Assembly (NCBI RefSeq): GCF_938029485.1 | Contig: NZ_CALHGC010000167.1 | Coordinates: 1 to 14,887, forward strand | Length of the DNA: 14,887 nt | Direction of reading: 5' to 3' | DNA from: an uncultured Treponema sp. | Lineage (GTDB): Bacteria > Spirochaetota > Spirochaetia > Treponematales > Treponemataceae | Shown: in pieces, positions 8,109 to 14,429 of the stretch | How the letters are laid out: every line of letters starts with the position of its first letter | How positions within the stretch are numbered: position 1 is the first letter of the stretch | Translations under genes and position numbers: made by a program | The notes under the pieces: model-generated | The model's input: only the letters and a program-made list of their open reading frames with translations | Told to the model about the DNA's origin: nothing | Databases searched by the model: none

Positions 8109-8232
8109 CGGACATGGATGTCCGTGATATAAAACAAGAGCGATGTTTTTGCGTGAGCAAAAACTCGCCGTCAGCAAATGTACACGGATGTACATTTGCT
8201 GACAGGGTATCTACACCGTCTCTTTTCAAAAG
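8109..8232 (-). repeat. Right copy of the hairpin unit, inverted
   Basis: Read on the minus strand it repeats the left copy: long hairpin with TCCG loop (8170-8203), GTTTTTGC/GCAAAAAC hairpin (8145-8164), then ATCGCT and CGGACATCCATGTCCG (8109-8124). Spacing between blocks is nearly identical, including 21 nt between the second and last hairpins. The third hairpin of the left copy (ACATCA/TGATGT) is not kept here. The outer end 8214-8232 carries CCGTCTCTTTTCAAAAGG but no gene start follows it. Confidence 0.7.
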
Positions 8233-8339
8233 GCTAACGGAATGCTTATCTTCAAAAGAGGTGTTTTATCACTACGCTAAATCAGAATTTATCGGCTGGA
8301 GACTGCGGGTTCAAAGCCGAACTTTAAGAGATGCCGTTT

Positions 8340-8609
8340 TTATAATTGATTAACGGGACATCCGTTTTGCCGTGCCCAGCGGATAACTTCGTTCATGCGT
8401 TTTTGATAGCCTTTCACGCCGGAACTTTGCAGCCATGCCAAATTATCTAAGTCTATTCTAAAAGATACCGGTTTTTTTAACGGTTTCCAATTTTTTAAGT
8501 GCCCTTCTGAAAAGTCCTTTTCCGTAAGTTCCGGAATATCCGTAAAATCGATATTTTTACGTAATTCTTCAATTCTTTTAGTTGTAAAACTGTTTGCACC
8601 ATTGTTCAT
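8340..8609 (-). CDS. brnA: BrnA-type antitoxin
   Basis: 89 residues. The C-terminal half (KPVSFRIDLDNLAWLQ, then GVKGYQKRMNEVIRWARQ) is the BrnA antitoxin ribbon-helix-helix region; the N-terminal half is charged and should bind the toxin. BrnA proteins neutralise BrnT and repress their own operon. The ATG lies inside the 3' end of brnT (32-nt overlap), with AGAGGAAAG upstream inside brnT, so translation is coupled. It ends 378 bp before hsdR. No terminator is visible after it, so it may be cotranscribed with hsdR. Confidence 0.88.
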   Translation of the reverse strand: MNNGANSFTTKRIEELRKNIDFTDIPELTEKDFSEGHLKNWKPLKKPVSFRIDLDNLAWLQSSGVKGYQKRMNEVIRWARQNGCPVNQL

Positions 8610-8889
8610 AGAATCTTTCCTCTTCTTTTGTCGAAGCGCGGGCGGATATAATCCTTATCCGTTCCCGCTCCGTATAACTGGAAACCACAACTGCAAATCC
8701 GTTGACTTTAGCAGTTCCAATATATCGTGTTTCATCTAAACTTGAATGAGCAAAATCTTCCCGTTCCCAAAAAAGAGGATCATCAAACATCGGCAGGATT
8801 TCTTCAAAAGAAATACCGTGTTTTTTCATGTTCAATACCTCTTTTTCTTTGTCCCATTCAAACCGACCGTGTATAACTGTTTCACTCAT
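8578..8889 (-). CDS. brnT: BrnT-type ribonuclease toxin
   Basis: BrnT is a small RelE-fold ribonuclease toxin. The motifs FEWDKEKEVLNMKKHGISFEE, then RYIGTAKVNG, ERIRIISARAST and ERRFY-like EERFYEQW, follow the family closely. From ATG 8889 the protein has 103 residues. An in-frame ATG at 8904 would add five residues but lies only 1-2 nt from the -10 box, upstream of the likely transcription start, so 8889 (AGG 8 nt upstream) is preferred. The gene pair sits 86 bp after hsdS and is more A+T-rich than hsdR, consistent with later insertion in the RM locus. The toxin appears intact. Confidence 0.88.
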   Translation of the reverse strand: MSETVIHGRFEWDKEKEVLNMKKHGISFEEILPMFDDPLFWEREDFAHSSLDETRYIGTAKVNGFAVVVSSYTERERIRIISARASTKEEERFYEQWCKQFYN

Positions 8890-8905
8890 GTATCTGCCTA
8901 TCATT

Positions 8906-8935
8906 ATTATACATTCTGTATATACAATTCGTCAA
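8906..8935 (-). promoter_or_regulatory. brnTA promoter with overlapping operator-like palindromes
   Basis: On the minus strand TTGACG (8930-8935) and TATAAT (8906-8911) are 18 bp apart. The spacer holds the 10-bp palindrome TGTATATACA (8917-8926) and an overlapping inverted repeat TATACA-GAA-TGTATA (8908-8922) that runs into the -10 box. These are good candidate sites for autorepression by BrnA or BrnT-BrnA. The predicted start near 8899 leaves a leader of only about 10 nt. Confidence 0.65.
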
Positions 8936-8975
8936 TTATTTTTTGATTTATTATTAACATACGGTATAAGACGCA

Positions 8976-10256
8976 TTAATCTATTTCTATTTTTGACACA
9001 TCGATTTCTCCGGACATGAGCTTTGGTAAGAGGGTGTCGCGAAGGGTGGATAGACAATCAATTTCTATATCGTTTTTAAAAATTATCTCAAACATGGGTT
9101 CGATGATGCGGTTAAACTTTGAATTAATTTCATCCGGTGCGATTAAAATAGATGCGTTTTTAATTTCATTAGATGATAGATTGACTTGTACTCCACTGTT
9201 AGCACGAATCCGTAAATCTTTTAGAAATGCTGGACTATTTGTTAATAAAAATATATAAGGATATGAAATTTCATATTTTTTTTTACATCGTAGTAACCCT
9301 ACTCTTTGATTGAGTATATATTGCCCATCTAATCCCATGACTGCTGTATTTCCAAGAATAGCAACACGATCTTTCATGTCAGTCATTGCCATAAGTATAT
9401 CCCCTTTACGAAGAATATATTTTTGTAAATTTGCGGATTGTTGTTTAGGAAACCAACTTTTAGTTCCTTCCAAGATCATTCCGCCTCCAGGTTTTATATG
9501 TCCTTGCTTAAACACTTTATAACAATTTTGTTCAGGGGCATACAATAAATCTTTACTTTTAAAAGCATATCCATTGGAAAATGCAGCGATATCCTCCAAT
9601 GTACCGATAATCCAATCATCCGGCATTGTGCCGCCGAACGGTTCAAAATCAATAAACCATGATTTAAAAATTGCCTGTGCTTGCTGCTCTAAATTAGCAT
9701 TTATCTGCCGGTTCAGCTCGATTTCATTGTCAAGAGAGCTTAAGATTGTAGCAATAATGTGTTGGATTTTCATATCTGGTAGTATAATGTTCATGTGTTT
9801 AAGATCAGCAATCGTTATATGTCCGAGCCCTGTAGTTTGCTTGTTACTGGCAATTTTGACAAAATAAGGTTTTAGATATTTCATAAAAAAATAAAAAAAA
9901 TCTTTATTTACTATATTTTCATTAGGAATCACCTTGAAAATATGTTGATTCAACCAACCTTCTTCTAATTTGAACCTAAAAATATCAATAGAAGTCTGTG
10001 GATTTCCTGACCATGAAAATATAAGATCATTTTTTAATAAGTGTACATCATTTGGAAATATTTGATTTGTATACGCTGTTGTACTGCCGATACCATTATT
10101 TAATTCTGCAATCTTTATAATAGGCACCCCTGCTATTGAGAAATTAATATCTTTAAATGCGAGACCATTTTTCCAACTGGCTAAATCAAATAATCTATAT
10201 GGTATTCCCTCGTTATATCCGTTAATGCGATAAAGTGAGTGTATTTTACATTTCAT
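8976..10256 (-). CDS. hsdS: Type I RM specificity subunit
   Basis: 426 residues with the two-domain HsdS plan. TRD1 spans about 15-165. The central conserved helix follows (residues about 167-205: QHIIATILSSLDNEIELNRQ, then AIFKSWFIDFEPFGG). TRD2 is about 215-375 and the second conserved helix closes the protein (STLRDTLLPKLMSGEIDV). HsdS fixes the target sequence of both methylation and cleavage. The start overlaps the hsdM stop by 11 nt (ATG inside TATGAAATGTAA), indicating coupling. The gene is clearly A+T-rich compared with hsdR and hsdM, common for exchanged target domains. It holds an A9 run in the coding strand (residues about 325-327, KKK, in TRD2) and T8/T7 runs near 9885-9900. The reading frame is complete. 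Confidence 0.93.
   Translation of the reverse strand: MKCKIHSLYRINGYNEGIPYRLFDLASWKNGLAFKDINFSIAGVPIIKIAELNNGIGSTTAYTNQIFPNDVHLLKNDLIFSWSGNPQTSIDIFRFKLEEGWLNQHIFKVIPNENIVNKDFFYFFMKYLKPYFVKIASNKQTTGLGHITIADLKHMNIILPDMKIQHIIATILSSLDNEIELNRQINANLEQQAQAIFKSWFIDFEPFGGTMPDDWIIGTLEDIAAFSNGYAFKSKDLLYAPEQNCYKVFKQGHIKPGGGMILEGTKSWFPKQQSANLQKYILRKGDILMAMTDMKDRVAILGNTAVMGLDGQYILNQRVGLLRCKKKYEISYPYIFLLTNSPAFLKDLRIRANSGVQVNLSSNEIKNASILIAPDEINSKFNRIIEPMFEIIFKNDIEIDCLSTLRDTLLPKLMSGEIDVSKIEID
9276..9284 (-). repeat. A9 homopolymer inside hsdS TRD2
   Basis: Nine consecutive A on the coding strand encode three lysines after Cys in RCKKKYE. The run is long enough to slip in replication or transcription. In the present length the frame is open. 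One base more or less would remove about the last 100 residues of the second target domain and the closing conserved helix. Confidence 0.6.
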
Positions 10257-11752
10257 AGCCGATTGCTCCCAAATTTTTACGGATTTCGGCTTCTAATTCA
10301 TGTGATTTTGCAAAAAGTTCAGTCAATTCTGAGGTTAAGCGCTTCATTTTATCATCAAAAGGCTCACCGTCGTCTTCTTGTTCTTCAATACCGACATAGC
10401 GACCGGGAGTTAAGATAAAATCCTGCCGGGCAATTTCTTGTATATCGGCGATTGCGCAAAAGCCTTTTACCGGTTCCAATGTTCCGTTTTGAAATGCTTC
10501 AAAAGTATCCCCGAGTTTTTTAATATCTTCATCGCTAAAATCACGGTGATTTTTATCGACCATGTGTCCCATTTTGCGGGCATCGATGAAGACTGTTTTT
10601 TCTTTTTGCTTCTTGTTTTTTGAAATGAACCAGAGGGTAACCGGAATAGTAACGCTGTAAAAAAGCTGTGTGGGCAAAGCGACAATACCTTCTATTAAAT
10701 CGGCTTCAATAATATTTTTTCTGATTTGACCTTCTCCGCTTGTTTGCGTCGAAAGAGCGCCGTTGGCAAGCACAAGCCCGATTTTACCGTTTGCGGAAAG
10801 GTGATGAATCATGTGCTGTATCCACGCATAGTTCGCATTACCGGCAGGAGGAATACCGTATTTCCAGCGGACATCGTCTTTCAGCTTGTCTTGCCCCCAG
10901 TTGGAGAGGTTGAAGGGAGGATTAGCCATAATATAGTCTGCTTTTAAGGTTGGATGTAAGTCGTTAAAAAAAGTATCCGCTTGGTGAGCTCCAAAATCGG
11001 CATCGATCCTGCGGATTGCCATGTTCATTTTTGCCATTTTCCACGTATCGGCATTACTTTCCTGTCCGTACACTGAAATGCCGTAGCGGTTTCCCGCGTG
11101 TTCATTGATAAATTTGACCGATTGGACAAACATTCCGCCCGATCCGCAGCATGGATCATAGAGGCGGCAGTTAGAAAAAGGCTTAAGGATTTCTACAATG
11201 GTTTTAACGATACTTGCAGGGGTATAGAACTCCCCGCCTTTTTTTGCCTTCATAAGCGGCAAACTGTGCAATACAGTATTCATACGTCCTGCCGAGCAGG
11301 TCTTTGTTATGCTCCGTGCCGTCCATGTCCATATTGGTAAAAAGGTCAACAACATCACCAAGGACGCGCTTATCCAAATCGGGACTGGCATAATTTTGAG
11401 GCAGCACGTTTTTGAGCCGCTTGTTTTGGGTTTCGATTTCCCGCATCGCAGTATCGATTACGATTCCGATTTCAGGTGTATGAGCTGCCGCAGCAATCAC
11501 TGCCCAGCGGGCTTTTTCCGGCACAAAGAAAATATTTTTCTCGGTATAAGCGTCTCTATCGTCTTCAAACCCCTCACCGTCGCTAACCAGCTCGGCATAG
11601 CGTTTTTCAAACGCAGATGAAATATACCGTAAAAAAATAAGCCCGATAATCACCTTACGGTATTCGGCGGCAGGAATATGCCCCCATAGGACGCATGCCG
11701 CATCCCAAATCTGTTTTTCAAACCCGATGTTCGCATTGTTTTTTACCGGCAT
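10246..11752 (-). pseudogene. hsdM: Type I RM methyltransferase, frameshifted
   Basis: Two overlapping frames encode one HsdM. The N-terminal frame runs from ATG 11752 to a stop at 11204 and has the helical HsdM domain (WDAACVLWGHIPAAEYRKVI, then DLLGRTYEY), diverging after EGKK. The next frame, about 11238 down to 10246, resumes with GGEFYTP. Removing one A from the A7 run (11239-11245) restores GKKGGEFYTP and a 501-residue protein, normal length. In the restored numbering the SAM motif DPCCGSGG is at 199-206 and the catalytic NPPF at 275-278, both intact. The ATG at 11752 is preferred over GTG 11794, which lies near the end of the upstream peroxidase gene. The start is 26 nt after that gene's stop and the end overlaps hsdS. 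Everything except one base looks functional, so a phase-variable state, slippage rescue or a homopolymer sequencing error fits better than long-term decay. As written, no full-length methylase is encoded. Confidence 0.85.
11239..11245 (-). repeat. A7 tract causing the hsdM frameshift
   Basis: The coding strand reads GGC followed by seven A and GGCGGGG. With six A the frame is continuous (G-K-K-G-G-E-F). With seven it shifts into RRGVLYPCKYR and a stop. The restoring event is +1 (skip one base), so a classical -1 A-AAA-AAG slip does not repair it. A transcript or genome with one A fewer would. Confidence 0.8.
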
Positions 11753-11778
11753 GGTGCTGTTCCCTTTTTTGGGTGTCC

Positions 11779-12327
11779 TTACCTCTCCACACACCGTGCA
11801 ACGCAGGCCGCCACATCGGACATTGGAGCAGTCGGTTCAAAACGGGCAACGACGGCGCCGTCCCGGGCGATAACGAATTTGGTAAAGTTCCATTTGATAT
11901 CAGAGTTGTTTTTATAATCGCTGTCTATTTTTTGAATAAAGTCGGCCAACATTTCGGCCATCTTCCCTTCGCCGAAGCCCTCAAATTTTTTCTGTGATTT
12001 TAGATAGGTAAAAAGCGGCAGCGCATGTTCGCCGTTTACATCCGATTTTTTCATTTGAGGGAATTTCGTATGGTAACGGAGCGTACAAAACGAGTGGATT
12101 TCCGCATCAGTACCCGGAGCCTGCTTGCCGAATTGATTGCACGGCACATCGATTATCTCAAAACCGTTATCGTGATATTTTTCATAGATTTCTTCAAGCT
12201 CCTTATACTGCGGCGTAAAACCGCAGTCCGTCGCCGTATTGACAATCAGCAATGCCTTGCCCTTGTATTGCTTGAGTGGAACATCATTTCCTTGTGCATC
12301 CTTCACCGAATAATCATAGATACTCAT
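11779..12327 (-). CDS. Glutathione peroxidase family, cysteine type
   Basis: 182 residues. The catalytic tetrad is complete: Cys35 in TDCGFTPQY, Gln65 in CNQFG, Trp146 and Asn147 in WNFTKF. Cys35 is TGC, so this is a cysteine and not a selenocysteine enzyme. Cys81 in SFCTLRY sits where thioredoxin-dependent family members have the resolving cysteine, so reduction by thioredoxin is more likely than by glutathione. It should detoxify hydrogen peroxide and lipid peroxides in the cytoplasm. GGAGG at 12334-12338 is 6 nt before the ATG. The product ends 26 nt before hsdM, and no terminator lies between, so read-through into the RM genes is possible. Confidence 0.92.
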   Translation of the reverse strand: MSIYDYSVKDAQGNDVPLKQYKGKALLIVNTATDCGFTPQYKELEEIYEKYHDNGFEIIDVPCNQFGKQAPGTDAEIHSFCTLRYHTKFPQMKKSDVNGEHALPLFTYLKSQKKFEGFGEGKMAEMLADFIQKIDSDYKNNSDIKWNFTKFVIARDGAVVARFEPTAPMSDVAACVARCVER

Positions 12328-12352
12328 CGTTTACCTCCGAAAAATTTGATAG

Positions 12353-12381
12353 ATTTTAGAATAATTATTTGAAAGATGCAA
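12353..12381 (-). promoter_or_regulatory. Promoter upstream of the peroxidase gene
   Basis: On the minus strand TTGCAT (12376-12381) and TAAAAT (12353-12358) are 17 bp apart, with the gene start 26 nt beyond the -10 box. No other better candidate was seen in the 230-bp gap to the divergent phosphodiesterase gene. No clear operator was recognised. Confidence 0.5.
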
Positions 12382-12550
12382 TTAAGTTCGAATCTATTAT
12401 CGTAGCAATTTCGATTGTATCTTTATGTTTTTTTATTATAGGAAAATCTCTTATTTAGCGAGTGTATTACGGCTGGAGTGTGCTATAGCTTTGCCGGACT
12501 TGCAAGTAAAATACTGCGGAGCAACGTGTACATTATTGTCTCCTCTATGT

Positions 12551-12556
12551 TATAAT
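12551..12556 (+). promoter_or_regulatory. -10 box for the phosphodiesterase gene
   Basis: A perfect TATAAT at 12551-12556 is preceded after 18 bp by TGTACA (12527-12532), a weak -35 match. Transcription should start close to the ATG at 12563, so the mRNA may be leaderless or nearly so. Confidence 0.45.
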
Positions 12557-12562
12557 TCGGTT

Positions 12563-13321
12563 ATGCTAAGAAAAAGTATGCTCAATATTGCACACAGGGG
12601 CTTCCGCAGCCGGTATCCTGAAAACACGATGCTCGCATTCAAAAAAGCGGTGGAAGCAGGATGTGACGGCATCGAGTTTGATGTACATCTTTCAAAAGAC
12701 GGAGAAGCGATCATTATTCATGATGAGACAGTTGACCGCACAACGGACGGTACAGGTTTAGTTGGACAAAAAACGTACCGTGAACTGAAAGCGTTGAATG
12801 CTGCAAAGCCGCATCCTGAAACGATAGATTTTATCTCCATTCCTTCATTGCGGGAATACTTTGAATATATTGCGACACAACCGAATATCATTTCGAACAT
12901 CGAATTAAAAACGGGTGTGTTTGTCTATGAAGGAATTGAAAAAGTCGTATATAAGCTGATGAAGGAATATGAATTGATCGAACGCTGTATTGTGTCTTCC
13001 TTTAACCATGAAAGTGTACTGCGGATGAAGAAAATCGATTCGACGGTAACCTGCGGATTATTGGTGGATAGCTGGCAAATCCATCCCGAACAGTATGTAC
13101 GGAATCTCGGTATTGAATGCTACCATCCGTCAGCCTACTGTGTAACATCTGAGCTGGTTGCAGCTTTGCACAGTGCAGGTATTCGCATCAATCCCTGGTT
13201 CGGCGGCATCCAAAGCGATTACCGGCAACTGATTGAGATGGGGGTAGATAGCCTTATTACCGACTACCCCGATCGGATTACCGCGTTGTTGAAAGATCTT
13301 CGGACGGAGGGGGCGGATTGA
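12563..13321 (+). CDS. Glycerophosphodiester phosphodiesterase
   Basis: It hydrolyses deacylated phospholipids such as glycerophosphocholine to glycerol-3-phosphate and the free alcohol. 252 residues from ATG 12563. The GDPD signature is intact: His11-Arg12 in AHRG, PENT, Glu38 and Asp40 in GIEFDVHLSKDG, His53 in IIHDETVDRTTDG, and the later NIELKTG. There is no signal peptide, so it is probably cytoplasmic. The open frame extends upstream to 12425, but the TATAAT at 12551-12556 lies within that extension. The start is therefore 12563, or possibly 12578 (ATG CTC AAT), which has only a weak purine-rich site. Its last 44 bp overlap the convergent CDP-alcohol phosphotransferase gene. Choline or ethanolamine released here could re-enter lipid synthesis through that enzyme; this pathway link is inference. 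Confidence 0.9.
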   Translation: MLRKSMLNIAHRGFRSRYPENTMLAFKKAVEAGCDGIEFDVHLSKDGEAIIIHDETVDRTTDGTGLVGQKTYRELKALNAAKPHPETIDFISIPSLREYFEYIATQPNIISNIELKTGVFVYEGIEKVVYKLMKEYELIERCIVSSFNHESVLRMKKIDSTVTCGLLVDSWQIHPEQYVRNLGIECYHPSAYCVTSELVAALHSAGIRINPWFGGIQSDYRQLIEMGVDSLITDYPDRITALLKDLRTEGAD

Positions 13322-14300
13322 TCCAATACCAATACTGCCGGTTTATTCTGACAAACGAGATAAATTTTATAGCGACCCGCGCTGCTAAATATGCAATTTG
13401 CATATATTGAATAAGTGAAGCATAAGCCGGCAGTAAAAACCATATCACGAATGAAAGGGGAACAATAATATCCGGCAGACATTCGCGGTTACCAAGGTTC
13501 GTCGCAGCTAAAAGCGAAGCAAGGAAAAATACATTATAAAAACTTACCACACCTGTGATATATACCATATTCTTATCACCATAGAGATATGCAGCTGTGT
13601 AGGTAACCGCTAATGAAAGTATAAAATGAGTAATCAAGCGGAATGAAATTGCGTGTGAACGGATAATTGAGCCGATTGCAGAGGCGGCTGTACCAGCCAT
13701 AATAACGATAATAAGAGCTTCCCCTACTGTTATATTGAAAATGAAAATTGTATTTGCAGCAGTATGAATCGGCGGCAGCGACATAAGCCATGAGGTCAAA
13801 CCGATAGTGATAATGCCTTCACTGGTACTCAATTTTCCAAAACTCATTACCCGCCGCTTATAGCGCTCCCAAAAACTTCCGATTTGCCCTGCATATAAAT
13901 TGAAGAATCCTATGGTGATAATGATCGGTTTTGTTACCTTGAAAGAAATCATCAAAATACCCATTAAAAGACCGGTCACAAAACAGTCCAAAAAATGATC
14001 AAAGTATTCGCCGAGCGGAGAACCGGTGCCGGTTTTTCGAGCTTGTTTCCCATCGGAACAATCACCGATAAGATAGATAAAAGCAAGGAGTGGAATAGCC
14101 CACCAAAAATCATACCGCTGAACTCGATAACCGTGAATCGCAATGCCAAATGCAATAACAACAAAGCTGAAAGCAATAAGTGTAATGAGATTTGCCGGTA
14201 AACGGTAGGGTAACACTTTTACAAGAGGGTCTACAAAGTATTTATACAAAATCGGCGTTAGTAGAGATTGATCATCTGCACTATATGAATATTCGGACAT
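13278..14300 (-). CDS. CDP-alcohol phosphotransferase, cholinephosphotransferase-like
   Basis: Membrane enzyme that transfers a phospho-head-group from a CDP-alcohol to a lipid acceptor. 340 residues from ATG 14300, with GGAG 6 nt upstream. A start at 14393 would add 31 residues and overlap the predicted -35 box. The full CDP-alcohol motif is present: Asp80, Asp83, Gly84, Ala87, Arg88, Gly97, Asp101 and Asp105 with exact family spacing. About eight to ten hydrophobic segments follow. A NLITLI segment near residue 37 before the motif and the length of about 340 resemble eukaryotic choline/ethanolaminephosphotransferases, and T. denticola is known to use a CDP-choline pathway with such an enzyme. 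Choline versus ethanolamine or another alcohol cannot be settled here. No LicCA-like partner is in the window. Confidence 0.85.
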   Translation of the reverse strand: MSEYSYSADDQSLLTPILYKYFVDPLVKVLPYRLPANLITLIAFSFVVIAFGIAIHGYRVQRYDFWWAIPLLAFIYLIGDCSDGKQARKTGTGSPLGEYFDHFLDCFVTGLLMGILMISFKVTKPIIITIGFFNLYAGQIGSFWERYKRRVMSFGKLSTSEGIITIGLTSWLMSLPPIHTAANTIFIFNITVGEALIIVIMAGTAASAIGSIIRSHAISFRLITHFILSLAVTYTAAYLYGDKNMVYITGVVSFYNVFFLASLLAATNLGNRECLPDIIVPLSFVIWFLLPAYASLIQYMQIAYLAARVAIKFISFVRINRQYWYWINPPPPSEDLSTTR

Positions 14301-14363
14301 TAAAAACTCCGCGTGAGACAGCGTTTCCCCGCATAGCCGTCCCTCCGGTATGGGGTAAACAGC

Positions 14364-14393
14364 AGTATACGGGAAAATTGCTTTATAGGGCAA
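14364..14393 (-). promoter_or_regulatory. Possible promoter of the phosphotransferase gene
   Basis: On the minus strand TTGCCC (14388-14393) and TATACT (14364-14369) are 18 bp apart. The leader would be about 55 nt, in the 130-bp gap after glycyl-tRNA synthetase. Read-through from that gene is an alternative; the only structure in the gap is a weak GGGCAA/TTGCCC pairing with a long loop. Confidence 0.4.
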
Positions 14394-14429
14394 GCGCTCA
14401 AACTATTCGATACGGTTGCCCGATGTCTC

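Larger units (their letters stand above)
7967..8232. repeat. Composite inverted-repeat hairpin element
   Basis: About 266 bp built from two diverged inverted copies. Core 7992-8203 starts with GTCA and ends with TGAC. Successive stem-loops: 7992-8023 (14 bp, loop TCCG), 8029-8048 (8 bp, ATCA), 8047-8062 (6 bp, CTTC), 8070-8081 (4 bp, TCCA), 8084-8108 (8 bp, 9-nt loop, centre of symmetry), 8108-8125 (7 bp, TGGA), 8140-8168 (12 bp with one bulge, GTGA), 8170-8203 (15 bp, CGGA). Reading the right half backwards gives the same order of constant blocks (TACATCCGTGTA, GTTT...AAAC, CATCRCT, CATCCATG, TTCTGAAA), with stem arms that differ but still pair. Both outer flanks also share CCGTnTnTTTTCAAAAGG. 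No protein-coding content is credible here. The rest of the brnA-hsdR gap (8233-8339) shows nothing clear beyond a weak CTCTTTT/AAAAGAG pairing (8220-8226 with 8254-8260). Confidence 0.8.

Noticed and set aside
7992..8203. CRISPR array or integron attC sites
   Set aside because: There are no equal-length direct repeats with unique spacers, no Cas or integrase gene nearby, and the repeats are inverted palindromes with tetraloops, unlike attC.
8213..8264. Terminator or large hairpin after brnA
   Set aside because: Pairing is 7 bp plus a bulged extension with a 27-nt loop and no T tract on the minus strand. Too weak to call.
8114..8353. Open frame of 79 codons on the plus strand across the hairpin element
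   Set aside because: It is made of the inverted-repeat arms, has no ribosome binding site and no family resemblance, and overlaps the end of brnA. The structure explains the sequence better.
11239..11245. Programmed -1 ribosomal frameshift in hsdM
   Set aside because: The downstream frame needs +1, not -1, and no stimulatory structure or Shine-Dalgarno-like signal was recognised.
12425..12562. N-terminal extension of the phosphodiesterase
   Set aside because: It has no family similarity, and contains the likely -10 box; the GDPD fold begins at the later start.
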